Assembly (NCBI GenBank): GCA_025403435.1
Contig: CM046327.1
Coordinates: 17,236,440 to 17,300,439, forward strand
Length of the DNA: 64,000 nt
DNA from: Artocarpus heterophyllus
Lineage: Eukaryota; Streptophyta; Magnoliopsida; Rosales; Moraceae
Reading direction: 5' to 3'
Numbering within the stretch: position 1 is the first letter of the stretch; each line of letters begins with the position of its first letter. The notes beneath the pieces were generated by a model. The model was given only the letters and a program-made list of their open reading frames with translations, was not told the DNA's origin and did no database searches. A program made the position numbers and the translations under genes. Positions 46,370 to 59,271 of this stretch are shown here, piece after piece.

Positions 46370-46859
46370 ACTGTTTTTACATAAATTTACGAGTTTGTGA
46401 TCATACTATATGAATAAATTAGGAGATCTTGATCTCTCCTATGCTTGAATTTAATTTTATAGACAGTTGGCACTCTAGGTTTCTATATAATTATATGTTG
46501 TGATGAATTATATGGTAAATGTTTATTAATTAATTATGGTTGATTAGATTATTATTTAATTATTAATTAATTAATTAATATCGGTTATAGTTCTTTAAAG
46601 GTTAGAATGTGTATATAAGTTTTTCATGTAATTAGATGGCGGACTATCATCTCCATCTAGGAATTATTATTTTAAATTTGTAAGAATTTTATAATCAAAT
46701 AATCATTCGGAGAAGATGGACCTAGAAGCGGATCTAGAAGATGGATGATGGCGTCCCCAGATATTTCCTGAGTCTCTAATTGTTATGTTTTTGAATTGTT
46801 GAAAATAAAATTGATAAATTACATTAAAGACTGTATTTTCTGAAAAGGCTGGTTTTTGC

Positions 46860-47060
46860 TTGGTTGGCATGCCAAACCCTCAAGTTCAGCAGGCCGATGG
46901 TTGTAGATCGACAGGCCGAACGTCAGGTTCGGCAGGCTGTCAGTAGGGTAGAAATCAAGTGGCTCTAGTGGCAAGCTGAACTTTTAGCTCGGCAGATCAA
47001 TCTGTGAAGATAGGCAGGCCGGTGGGTCATGACTGGCAGGCCGATTGCTGATTATTCAAA
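46860..47060. repeat. TCGGCAGGCCGA-like motif cluster in the leader of element III
   Basis: Between primer site and gag, variants of GGCAGGCCGA/CGGCTTGCC recur at least six times. The same kind of word occurs in both LTRs (45760-45840 and 53430-53510). Confidence 0.6.
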
Positions 47061-48046
47061 TCGGCTTGCCAGCAGAGAGCTGAAAATTTTTCTAGAAAAA
47101 GTGCAGCTTTTAATGTAGTTTTAATTTTACTTTTGGAACAATTATGAGAAACATTAAATTTAGATTTGACCAAAAATATGAAGTATTTGATTCATACGAG
47201 ATTAAAGACTTGAAGATGAGTATTGCATGAAGAAGGATACAACTTGAGGATTCAAGGATAAAGAATTGATAATATGTTTCTATTATTCTCTTGTAATTTT
47301 TGTTTTCTATTCTCTAAGATGGAACCATAATATTACGGTTATTTATTATTTTGCTTGTAGCTTTGCTTGATTGCTTTGCTTGTCTGCATAATAATATGAT
47401 TTGCCATGTATATTGATAACATGCCATATAGAATAGGGAGTGCCACTCATTTAAAATTGTTCATGCATGTCTTTTTTAAAATAAAACCTTGATTTCAAAA
47501 GATTAAGTGGGAGAAGGTTTTCAAAGAGAGGATCTAAGGCCTCCATCGTTGGTCCATAGGAAGAACATGGTGGTTCCAACCCCTAGAAAGGGATTTCTAT
47601 CATGTACCAGGTTGGATCTCTAAGAGGATAAGGTATTTTAGCATGATTTATGGTTGCACACCCCTAGGTGGTGATTATAAATCATGGATAAAATATTGAA
47701 ACAATGGTTGTACACTCATGTTAATTTTATTATTAACCTCCCCTAGGAGCTCTGTTAATAAAATTAATGGCCAAAGAAACAATTATTAATATATGCTAGA
47801 TCATACGGGTTCTGGATGACATATATTAATCAGGAGGGGCTCCGTGTTTCCTAATTGAATTTGGCATGACTTCCCCTAGGAACTTGTTGAATTCTGAGTT
47901 GGAAATTATCGTTGTAAGGTTGTGATATTTTTAAGGTTTTGACACATAAACACATTTTTATGTTTTTACATGATTGTATTATCTTACTAAATTATAATTG
48001 CATGTTTGCTTATGTTTGGTATATGATTCTTTATTGTAGATTAAAA

Positions 48047-51000
48047 ATGCCTAAAAACGCTTTATCTTTGATACTTGACAAAAACGAATTAACCGGAGAG
48101 AATTATAATGATTGGAAACAGAACTTGGATATCGTCCTCTCCTTTGAGAAATTAAAATTTGTACTGACAAGCCCTTGTCCTCTTAAGCCTACGAGAGACT
48201 TTACTAATGGGCAATTTTAAGCGTACGATAGCTAAAAAGATGCAAACGATCAGGCCCGTTGCTATGTTATAGCCAGCATGAATAACGTGCTGCAGGCTCA
48301 ACATGAAGATTATGAGACTACGAAGCAGATCTTGGATAATCTTGAAGACATATTTGGAGGCCAAGCCCTAATAAAGAGGCAAGGGACGCTTCGAAAACTC
48401 TTAAACTATAAGCAGAGGCCGGGGACATCTGTAAAGGAGCACATGATGTTAGTCATGGGTTACCTCGCTGAGGCACAAACCAATGGAGCTGACATTAATG
48501 TTAAAACTTAGATGATTATAGTCTTTGAGACTCTGTCAAAGGAATTTAGTCTGTTTAAAGCTACATTTAATTTTAGCAATAGTCGAGAGATAACCTTAAC
48601 AAAATTAATAAAATAGTCACAAGAGTTCAAACTGCTGATTAGGGAGTCTCTTGTTGGTGGCGAGGCCAATTTGGTAGCTGCTTCTAGTTCCAATCCCAAC
48701 TATGGGAATGCAAAGAAACAACGGGCCAAGAACAGAAAGTCTTATATTCTTGCTAACATCAAGAGCAAGAAGAAGAAGAAGAAGAACCCAAAGAAGCTTA
48801 AGTGCTTTTTCTGCGGGAAGCTCGAGCACATAAAGAAGCATTACAAGGACTTCCTTTCTAAAGGAAGTAGGTGTGATCTTTTGTATTTAGAAACTTGTTT
48901 AGTTGAGGAATCTAGTGACATTTGGGTCATAGATTTCGGTGCAACTAATCATGTTTGCGTTTCTCTATAGGGGTTCAAAGAAACAAGAAGTCTACTTCAT
49001 GAAGACTTCATGCTTCAGATGGGCGATGGATCCTTAGTCTTAGCGGAAGCAATGGGAGACGTCCATCTTTATTTCGATAATTGTAGGAATTTAATTTTGC
49101 GAGATTGTTTTTATGTTCCTAAATTTAAAAGGAATTTAATTTCTGTAACTTGTTTATTTAAAGACTCTTATTTGATTTCGTTTAATAATAAAGTGGTGAT
49201 TCGTAAAAATAAACTTTTTATCTGTTCTGGATGGATGCAAAATAATCTATATTTTATCAAAACCTAATATGGACTTACTGCTTAATGCTGAGATAAATGA
49301 TAATAACTCTAAAACACTTAAAACTTCACACTCTAATAGACTTATCTTTGGCATTTATGCCTTGGTCATGTTAACCTGAATAGAATTCAAAGGTTGGTAA
49401 GGGATGGACCTTTAAGTCACTTAAAGGTGGAATCTATACCTTAATGTAAATCTTGTTAGGGAGGGTAAAATGACCAAATGATCAAAAGACCATTCGTGTC
49501 TAAGGGCAAAGGGCTGAAAGGGTTCTAGAACTTACGCATAGTGATGCTTATGGACCGATGAACATCCGGGCACGATGAGGGTATGAGTACTTTGTCACTT
49601 TTATTGACGATTACTCAAGGTATGGGTATGTATACCTGATGCACCACAAAAGCGAAACTGTTGAAAACGTTAGGAAGCTTCAAGCTGAAGTGGAAAAGCA
49701 ATTGGGTAGACCATAAAGGCACTTCGATCCGATCTAGGTGGTGAATACCTTTCATCAGAGAATGAGATTTTATCCCATTTGATTGCGCAAGGCACTCCGC
49801 AGCAGAATGGTGTAGCGGAGAAAAGGAATAGGACTTTTATTAGACATGGTAAGATCTATGATGAGTTATTCACCATTGCCTTTATCCTTTTAGGGATATG
49901 CACTACAAACTGCATGTTATCTTTTGAACAACATGCCTTCAAAATCGATCCCTAAAACTTCTCACAAGTTGTGGACAAGCAGGAAGACATCCTTAAACCA
50001 TATTCGGATATGGGGATGTCCAGCTCATGTCCTGTTTAAGGATGCAAATAAGTTGGAAGCATGTTCAGAAGTTTGCGTGTTTGTAGGATATCCAAAAGGG
50101 ACTAAAGGGGGTTATTTCTATAACCCAAAGAAAAATAAAGTTGTGGTTTCAGCTAATGCAACTTTCCTTGAGGAGAGTTATATGGACGACTTTAAACCTC
50201 AAAGCAAAGTGGTGCTTGAGGAGTTAAGGAGTGATCCAATCATTCTGGAAGTTTCGAATGAAACCGTTCCAATCAGTGTAGACAAACCAAACGAACTTGA
50301 ACAACAACATAAGGGGCTTCGATGTAGTGGCAGGATTGGGCGTCAACCCGAAAGGTATATGTTCAATGGTGAGTCCTTTTTGACTGAACCAGATGAACAT
50401 GACAGGGATTCTTATACTTATGCAAAGGCTATGGAGGATGTTGATTCGAAACTCTAGACAGAGGGCATGAACACAAAGATGAAGTCTATGGAGACTAATT
50501 AGGTTTGGGAGCTTGTGGATCTTCTCGAAGGGGTAAAACCCATAGGGTGTAAGTGGATCTATAAGAGGAAAAGAGGAGTGGATAGAAAGGTCGAAACCTT
50601 TAAGGCTAGACTAGTAGCTAAAGGTTACACGCAAAAGGAAGGAATCGATTATGAGGAAACTTTTTCGCCTGTAACCATGCTTAAGTCTATCTGAATTCTC
50701 TTGTCTATAGCTGCCGCTCTTGACTACGAGATTTGGCAGATGGATGTCAAGAAAGCTTTCCTAAATGGTTATCTTGATGAGTCTATTTATATGGAACAAC
50801 TAGACGAGTTCAAGGTCAAGAGTCAAGAGGGTAAAGTTTGTAAACTGGTAAAGTCAATTTATGGACTTAAGCAGGCTTCCCGTTCTTGGAACATAAGATT
50901 TGATCAGGTGATCAAGACTTATGGGTTCTCACAAAATGTGGATGAGCCATGTGTTTATAAACACATTAAAGATGGGAAGGTAGTTTTTCTACTGCTCTAT

Positions 51001-51996
51001 GTAGATGACATTTTACTAATTGGCAATGATGTTGGGGCATTGTCATCGGTCAAATTATAGTTGACCAAGTAGTTTGACATGAAGGACTTGGGTGAGGTAA
51101 TTTTGTTCTCGGTATCCAGATCTTTCAAGATAGAAAGAACAAAATGATAACTTTGTCACAAGCCAGCTACATAGATAAAATTCTCAAGAGGTTTGCAATG
51201 CAGGATTCCAAGAAAGGTGGGCAACCATCTAGGTTTGGAATTACTCTTTCTAAGAAAGACTCTGTAAAGTCTGAGGAAGAAAGAGAATACATAAAAAAGG
51301 TGCCTTATGCTTCAGCAGTGGGTAGTCTTATGTATGCCATGCTTTGCACACGACCGGATATTTGTTATGCGGTTGGAATTGTAAGTCGATTTCAGGCGGA
51401 TCCAAGACCGAACCACTAGGTTGCGGTAAAGCATATTTTCAAGTACCTGAGAAGAGAGGGTATATGCTTGTGCATTTGGGTGAGGACTTAACTCTTCTAG
51501 GATATACTGACTCAGATTTTCAATCCTGTTTGGATTCTAAGAGATCAACTTTGGGTTTTGTGTTTACTCTAGGCAGTGGTGCCATCAGTTGGAGAAGTGT
51601 AAAGCAAAATTACACTTCGGATTCAACGATAGAGGCTGAGTATGTGGCAGCTAGTGATGCTTTGAAAGAAACAATGTGGCTCTGTAAGTTCCTTGAGGAT
51701 CTTGAGGTAGTTCTTGGTATAGATAAGGCAGTATCATTGTACTGTGATAACAGTGCGGCAGTAGCTAATACTAAGGAATCAAGACTTCACAAAAAGAGTA
51801 AGCATATTCATCGAAAGTATCATGTGATAAAGGACTTCATTGAGGGCGAGCATGTCATGGTGTGCAAAATCGCATCAGAGGACAATTTAGCTGATCCATT
51901 TACGAAGACACTTACTAGGAGAGTCTTCGAGAGGCATATGAAAGCTATAGGGATGCGAGATTTGTCATATTTACTCACTTTGTGTAAGTGGGAGAT
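48047..51996 (+). pseudogene. copia III gag-pol, disrupted by many stops and frameshifts
   Basis: Gag starts at ATG 48047 (MPKNALSLILDKNELTGENY) and includes YNDWKQNLDIVL. The zinc knuckle CFFCGKLEHIKKHY has lost its final Cys, and the protease motif reads IDFGATNHV (Asp-Ser-Gly altered to Asp-Phe-Gly). Stops at 48218, 48509 and 48968 lie in this frame; the last two fit CAG to TAG. The GAG-pre-integrase and integrase region (49268-49923) is split among frames. Reverse transcriptase reads from 49924 with [17 protein letters not shown], a TGA where the family has Arg (about 50692) and LLYVDDILLIG. It then shifts near 51065-51140 and again near 51344-51419 into RNase H, whose frame runs past the LTR start to 52024. 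Confidence 0.9.
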
Positions 51997-54014
51997 TGTT
52001 AGACATGTATACCCTGAGGAGTAAAAATGTAATATGTTTTTAAAGACATTTTTATCAATAAAGAATTTGTTTATTATTTATATACCAAATCTTATCCTCT
52101 TTACGTTCATATTTGTTGAATGTATGTTAAGTAAATAATAGTCTAAGACAATCGGCCTAAACCTTTAAGAATTGGGTATATGATGGATAGATTATGCGGA
52201 AGACACGATTCTTAAAGTGACGGTCTAAATCATAAGATTCGTAATCGAGGGAATAAAGTTGGGTGCTTTATTCATGTGAAGATTGTTATGTTGTCTATAT
52301 CCCTATTAGGAGATGGTATGTCTTGGCCATCGGAGGTAGACTCCGTGAATAAAAACATTGGCGTCTTGTCATAGGTGACGATGTGTTGGATCGAGACATA
52401 AAGTGAATTGATTTGGATTAGTAATCTTGTCTTGGCAAATCGATTCACTTTAGTCAATCATTTGTATTGTATCCTAATCTTGAGATGAATATTGGGCCCA
52501 TTGTCTTGACTTGTGTCTTTTGATGTACCAAAAAGTGACACCACATTTTAATAGTGGTATGCATGCCGGTACGTTGGAGGCATGACTCTTGATAGCGTAG
52601 ACTAGTTATTCAAAGATATAAAATCCATAGCTCCTCTTTAGGAGTAGTGATAGCCTCTTATATGCGTTATCCTACAATTAAAAAACCGGAGCGCTCAACC
52701 ATTTGGATACATAGGTGTAACCAAATGGTATACCGTCTTTGGATAGTAAGTTTTTCAATGGTGAGATAATAGAACGTAAGATAAAAATAATCAGGAAGGT
52801 AAGACAGAACTTGTCTTTAAGCCAATTATGAATAATCCTATAGGGTTACGATACACTATGATATGTCATGGAGACTTAGCTATATGGGCCATGTAATTCT
52901 ATGTAGTTCGAGAGTGCAGCTCCAAGCTTTTAGTGGAGTAGCGTTGGAGTTGATAATTATGAAATGTATATCTAGGATATTGGGTTTCATAATTATCGAG
53001 AGCTTGACTATATAGGTCCATTTGGTCCCCTTTGTTAGCTCACAAAATCTTGTAACGATACGGTATGTTTTTTCAATAATTGGTGACTTATGTTAGATTT
53101 ATTAGATTGGCTACAATTCATAAGAATCAAATAATTCATGTCTGTTTATCGGTTGAATTAATTTTGTGACCAAATTAATTCAATATAAACTTGTTGAATT
53201 ATTGGGATTGGATAATTTTTGTCTGTTTATTGGTTGGATTAATTTTGAATTAAATCAAGATAAACTTATTGAATTATCAAGAATTCATTTATTTTCCTAG
53301 AGATTATCTAGATAAAGTTTTTTTGATTAGATAACTTTTCTTTTGGGTTATTTGAATTAAAACTGAGACTTTATCCTATAAAATCTTGGGTGAAAAATAA
53401 AAGATTCGTTGAGATCTTTATCGGCAGTTCGGCATGCCCAACCTCAGGATCGGCCTGCCAATAGGGCAAGTTCGGCATACCGGTTAGGCAGATCAGCATG
53501 TCGATCGCGCGTTAAAAAGATCACACATTTTTACGCGGATTTCATCAAATATTGATCCGAATTTGATTCTGATTCAAATTTTGAGGCATTATCTGATAAG
53601 GACTAACTCCTAGACCTAACCTCTATAAAAAGAGAGTGAGTCTCATTATTATTTGTTCAATTGAGAGATTAAAAGTGATACTCTACTGGTGAGAATCTAG
53701 AAACTCCCTGAGAACTCTTGTTCACAAATCACGAATACTAGCTTTGGGTTCTCTCAATTGGTTGGAAGGAGAGTTACCTGGTGGAAGAGCTATACGTGTG
53801 AGCCCACACTCATTCCCATCGTGGATAGAGAATAGCAAAGAAGATCAGTTGGTTGAGGCTCTTCTAGGACGCTACTTCTCGTCGCGGATTGTAGGAGTTC
53901 TTCGGCATTACAAGGTTAGTAAGATCTTGTTAATTTATGCATATAACGCGTCAAATTTGTGTTTTGAAAAATACTTTGATATTAAAAATTTCGCTGCGTA
54001 TTATTTTTTCAACA
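51997..54014 (+). repeat. 3' LTR of copia element III
   Basis: 2018 bp, TGTTAGACATG to TTTTTCAACA, preceded by the purine tract AAGTGGGAGAT (51986-51996). Keeps the segment 52413-52593 missing from the 5' LTR. Confidence 0.93.
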
Positions 54015-55160
54015 TTTACTTATCTTAACGAAGGCACTAAACGAACAACAAAGGTCATTTCTTTAGGCATCTAAACCTTATATAGTCGACACCATGTGCG
54101 GGAGTAGAAAGGACGGCCAAAAAAGAAGGGGAAACAAACTCGAAAAGATGAGGAACGATTGGATGATCGTTCCATCAACTAGTATCATAACACTCCTTTT
54201 TTTAGGTGATCATTTGTTACATAAGGGGATTAATTACCCGTTCATGTCTTAAAGTTAATTTCATTTTTTAATAGTGACTATGTAGTTTTTATTTCTTTTT
54301 TTTTTTTTTGTAACAAACTATTTACAATGAAAGAAGGCTTTTTTAAATCTACAACTTTTACTAGTCCATCATTTACTGTTTTAAGCTTCGAGTCCCAATC
54401 ATGCCTTGGTCGAAAACCAAACAAGTGCAACGACTGGAGAAATCATAAAACGACCGCGGTAAAATAAGAAATGCTTTTCCGATTATTCTGTTTAAATCAT
54501 GGTTACTTATCTCAACAAATACACTAAAAGAACAATGGATGTCGTTTCTTCACCTATATAATCGACATCATGTGTGAGAGCATAAAGAACGACTCAAAGA
54601 GACGGCCGGATGATCGTTCTATCCACCAATTAGTTTTTTTTACTCATAAACACTTTTTTTTTGGTCAAGCGACCAATTGTCACATAAGAGGATTACTTAC
54701 CCGTCCATGTCTTAAAGTTAATTTTATTTTTTAATCGTGAATAAGAATTACACCAAAAGAAATACATGAAAGTTATTATTTTATTAAGAAAGACACTAAG
54801 AGAACAATGAAGGCCGTTTCTTCAAGCATCTAAACTCGTCCAAAATCCACAAGTTAATTTCATTTTTGAACTTTGACAACTTTGACAACAATGAGATTAA
54901 AGGTATTTACATAATTTCTACTTTGTTTTTATTTGCATGTTGTTTTGTATTTTTTAACAAACTATTTACACGAAAGTTCGTGTTTTTCAAGTCCAAAAAT
55001 TTTATTAGATAATTACTTGTGAATTTAAGCTTTGAGTCTGAATTTCATAAAAATGGAATGCGTTTGTGAAAGACAGTGAGATTAATTAACCGTCTTAAGT
55101 CCTATAGTTAATTTCGGGTTTTAATAGTGACTATTTAATTTTTAATTTATTTTTGTACAT
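54015..55160. repeat. ~0.5-kb tandem repeat array, right part
   Basis: The array resumes after element III. Units anchor at about 54031, 54528 and 54799 (the last spaced only about 270 bp), with a further fragment near 55080. Conserved landmarks as in the left part. Confidence 0.75.
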
Positions 55161-56559
55161 ATTTTACTAATCAAATATATGGCAAAAACTTAAGGAGTGA
55201 CATAAATTCATGCCCCAAAAATGTCAATAGTCTATTTGAATACTTCAATTAACGATGAAAAAGATATATTTGTGATTATAAATCCTCCATTCATACCCTA
55301 AAAATGTCCATACTCCATTTTGGATAATGTAAAAAATGTCAAAAGAGAACTTGCAGGCATCAGCCTGTCACAGAATAAATGTTGCACCTTTGGAAGAAGA
55401 TATATTTGTGATTATGTTTTTCGCAATTAAACCGCATAACTATTTTTGAAATGAAAGAATGTACAGTTTTTCTTAAGAGTTCTGCGGAGAGAAGATTCAA
55501 AAAAGAAAACTATTAACACGGTATATTGTAATGTGTAAGAATTATGACATGGTACCCAATCCATCAATCCTCAAATTCCACGGAATCGATTTTATCGGCA
55601 ACCGGTAAAATAAGAAACCACTTTCATATTATTATTTTTGAATCATACTCAATTATCAGTACTATTTTAAACAATATTTGTAGAAACTGGCCATAGTATA
55701 AAAGATATGAAGAAAGGAAAAAAAGACCCTCAAAAAAGGGAAAAATTATATATTTAATTTATTGAGATAAAAAATAATTATTAATAGTAATATATTCTTA
55801 ATCATACATAATAACTTCAAATGAAATTTTAGAAAAAAAATCTAATGTAAGAAAAAAGCCAATAAAAAAATCTTTTAGTGTGCTTTTAGCGTTTTAAGGC
55901 CTGTATTTTAAATAATCCCTTCATTCCTAAAAAGCCAACAAAAAAAACTCAATAAAACCGTGTAAAAGTTTCAAGTAAAAAAAAAAAAAAAGAACTTCTT
56001 TATTGTATTTCTCTCCCTACCCTTCGGGCAGGAACAGAAGCTGCCCAAAACAACAAGACATGACACTTCAAACAGTACTTTGTCTACCAGATGCATGGTA
56101 CAGCCCGAAATTTTAGGCTACATGGTAGTTCTATCGCAATAATTAGTTTGTTTGGTGTTAGGCAGTTCAAACGATTCAATCAGAAATAATATAAAATGTT
56201 TATACGTTATAATAAAAAATAAAATATTTATTAAAGTATTAAGTTTTTATTTGTTATTATATTTATAATTTTAAGTGATAATTTTACCATTATTTTAAAC
56301 ATTATTTTAAACACTGTATAACATTCTCTTACTTACTTTGATATTTCCAATTTTACGTAATAGTTTTAACCACAACACCTTGTAATATTCATATGTTCAG
56401 GTAGCTTTGCCTCCTCTTTTGTCTATCAATAATCAATATCAATATCAATATAAAGATGAATTGGAGACACGACGGTTGACACGAAGGAGATTTGAGTCAA
56501 ATGAGGTTCTTCCTCATCCTTACCATCCTTCTCGAGTCTGGAGGCCTAGGAGACCAAGT
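55161..56559. other. AT-rich intergenic sequence
   Basis: No gene recognised. 56140-56300 resembles the small family b elements. 56400-56550 has near-coding composition but no recognised family. Confidence 0.4.
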
Positions 56560-57139
56560 TCAGGACCCATTTTTTATTTTTGTGGAATAAGTAATAACAT
56601 ATGTCGTTCACAAAGCCTTGGGAAATCATCTGCATTTCAGATTTTGAAAATTCAATTGTTCAAATATAGTGCTTGCGAAAACAGAAGAGACAAACTCTTG
56701 GGAGCAACAAGCTTGACAGCATATTCTATATGTATACTTTACAAACAATTGAAAGTAGAACCTTTAATTTTCTAAGAGAGAACATTTATAACCGTCAGAT
56801 CAAATGGCCCCAATGGTCACACATGCAATTTTCTCTTCATTGTTTTCCTTTTTAAATCACATCTTGAAATTTCTAAGTGGAATTCCACTTACACCAAAGT
56901 GCAACACTTTAACCAAAGTGCAACACTTTATTCCAGGAAATTAGTCCCTGAAATAAGTTTAGGCGGTGGTTTGAAAGAGCAATTTTGACCATCAATTACA
57001 ATTATAAATAGTGTAAAGCTCTCACATATTATAGTAAGAATCTTAATATAAAATTTTTATATATTATAATTTTTAAATTAAATTGTTAGCTTTCAACCAT
57101 GCTTGCAAACAGCCAATATATGCATATAATATCTATATC

Positions 57140-57171
<32 letters not shown>

Positions 57172-57420
57172 GAGATAGAGAGTTTTTGGAGGGATGTGCA
57201 ATTCTCTTTTCTCTTTGATTCAAAACTTTTATGAGCTTTGTATTATTAAAAAAAGTTAGCTTCCATCGAAATGCTTCCATCGAAATTTCCTCTCTTGAGA
57301 GATCTATATATTGATAAGTACTTTTGTCTGTTCTGATCTACAGATTCATCCAATTAATCAGCTTATGCCACTTCTGGTCATGGCTTGTTCAAGAATTCTA
57401 CGCTTTTACTTTCTTGGGAC
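56560..57420 (+). pseudogene. 5' remnant of a REM/VRN1-like B3 gene
   Basis: Follows the B3 pseudogene at 30240-31080 in order: the upstream words ATATGTCGTTCACAA and AAGCCTTGGGAAA, then the exon 1 region with GAAAACAGAAGAGAC joined to AACTCTTGGGAGCAACAAGC (a deletion inside exon 1). The intron words ATCAAATG....GGTCAC..GCAATTT, GGAGGGA and GAGAGATCTATA come next. A CTACAG acceptor (57343) then leads to ATTCATCCAATTAATCAG, matching the exon 2 start. Everything further 3' is missing. It sits upstream of PLP-2 as the fuller pseudogene sits upstream of PLP-1. Confidence 0.7.
56959..57109. mobile_element. MITE, family b, inside the B3 remnant
   Basis: Inverted ends TTTAGGCGGTGGTTTGAAAG and, reversed, TTTGCAAGCATGGTTGAAAG, with the recurrent GTAAAGCTCTCACATATTAT core. 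It is absent from the equivalent intron at 30.7-30.9 kb. Confidence 0.6.
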
Positions 57421-58715
57421 CCCTGCTTGCTTATTTCATAAGCCACTTAAATTGATGATACGTTGTAATTATATATATATATATATTTTTTTTTTTGAAA
57501 AAGTTAATTAGCTTTAGGCTTTGTATAGTTTACAGCTTTTAAGATGTTGCACAGCTTCATGTAATACTTTATGCAAGATCAAACACTGATCAACATGTGT
57601 AGGATATCCAAACAAGCAAAGCAAGAGCTCTTGATTTTGAAATGATTCATGTCTTGGATATCCAACCAAGCAAAGCAACAAATTATTGATTTACATTGTA
57701 TAAAAAGAAATTGTCGTTTCACTTATAAAAGTATCAAAATTTCAATTTCTTATAAATTCGAGGTCTTGTGTCATTTTAAACTTTAAGGGGTAAATTAACA
57801 AGACAAACCCTGTTCTTTGAAAGCTAATAAATTGAGATTAACCCCAAAAAATCTAACACCATGATCAACCTCTACGAACTTTATTTGTAGTGCTTGGTGA
57901 ATGCTATGGGGTTGGAAGAAAACCCCAATGGAGAGAAGCGCCTACGTCATTACATGCAAGGTGCATGCGTGGCAAACATTATCAACAGGGTTGCAGCACA
58001 TAATGGAAATTTAAGATATATATTAGCTGAAAAGATGAACGAGAAAATTATATGATGTGTTACAATACTTTTAAAAAATATGTTTATTTACCTCGCATTT
58101 AAATTAAAAGTGTCATACTATTATATATATTACTTTTTGTAATTTTTGTAAATAGTTAGTGAGAGTTGCTTAAATTTTTTTCTCAACAAATTCAAATAGA
58201 GATATCTTAACACTCTCTCAACTCCATCTTTTTCTCTCTGTCTCATCTATCAAAGCAATTTTTTTCAACAAAATAAAATTTCAAACATGTATGGTATTTT
58301 TATATAACAAGTTTCAAAAGAAAGCATTTATGAAAATTCTTCACAGAGAATTGAAACTAAAAATGAATAATTTTTGTAATGTTCCTCAAAAGTAAACTGT
58401 CAAAATCTTAAATCCCGTACAGTGATTTATATGTTAGATTTTGGGCCTGCAGGCTCATCTCAAAAGTGGCACCTTTATATGAATCGAGACCACATGATAC
58501 TACATAATTCACTAGTTTATGATAATGATGTATAAATTGGGATTAAAATTAGATTCTAATTTCTTTCTCTGTTTCTTAATTTTGATCCTACGTGAGCTTT
58601 TGGCACTGTGGAATATTATTGGCTGTTCTTGTAATAACCATACACATCAATAAAGAAGACCATGACAATTATTGAAGTATTTTAAGTGTTTTCTGATCCC
58701 GAACTTTGTTATACA
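57421..58715. other. intergenic upstream region of PLP-2
   Basis: No gene. The word GGATATCCAAMCAAGCAAAGCAA occurs twice (57602 and 57657). 58540-58670 matches 37520-37680 upstream of PLP-1. Confidence 0.5.
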
Positions 58716-58887
58716 TAGGTGTTTGGAAGCATTGGTTCAAACTATTAATTTGAACCAATTTTGGTTAAAAATCATCGTAGCTCATTTTTGTTTTATATTG
58801 TAGCTCACTTCTTCTTAACAATGTAGTATGTGAGAATTTTACAGTATAACAACTAAAAATTTTAGTTAAAACTCAAAAAGACATCCT
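58716..58887. mobile_element. MITE, family b
   Basis: Left end TAGGTGTTTGGAAGCATTGG and reversed right end TAGGATGTCTTTTTGAG, with TTCAAACT/AGTTAAAA inner words. Confidence 0.5.
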
Positions 58888-59175
58888 ACATGTTTTCAAC
58901 CAATATTCATCAAAGGGTATTAAGGCAATTTTATATTCTGTTTGGGAAAGCAGTTGGAATTATATTTTTTTAGTTCTTATATCAAATTTTGGTTCAAATT
59001 GTATGAGAAAAAACGTTGTAGTAATTTAGCAGAACCACAAAAGTTCCAACAGTATTCCTTTTTTTTCTCCACCTAATTAGTTATACTTTCCTTTCATAAG
59101 TTCACTTTTTTTTTTCGTCCTACACAAGTAAGTGTCTCGCTGTTTCTTTATTATGCATAGTACACAATTAGCATC

Positions 59176-59183
59176 TATAAATA
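59176..59183 (+). promoter_or_regulatory. TATA box of PLP-2
   Basis: TATAAATA, 96 bp before the ATG, in a segment (CTTCCTCAATTGTTTTCCCA) shared with PLP-1. Confidence 0.75.
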
Positions 59184-59271
59184 GAACCACTTCCTCAATT
59201 GTTTTCCCACAACACACTATAAAACGATTTATCAAATTGCATTTTTTAATTCCAACTTATTAGCAACTGCA

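Larger units (their letters stand above)
44508..54014 (+). mobile_element. Ty1/copia LTR retrotransposon III (old, heavily decayed)
   Basis: 9507 bp flanked by the target duplication TTTAC (44503-44507 and 54015-54019). LTRs of 1847 bp (5') and 2018 bp (3'). The two flanks join into the same sequence as an uninterrupted tandem repeat unit at about 54500, confirming the boundaries. Over the first ~270 bp the LTRs differ at roughly 10% of positions by eye, so this is older than elements I and II. Gag-pol has many stops and frameshifts. Confidence 0.95.
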
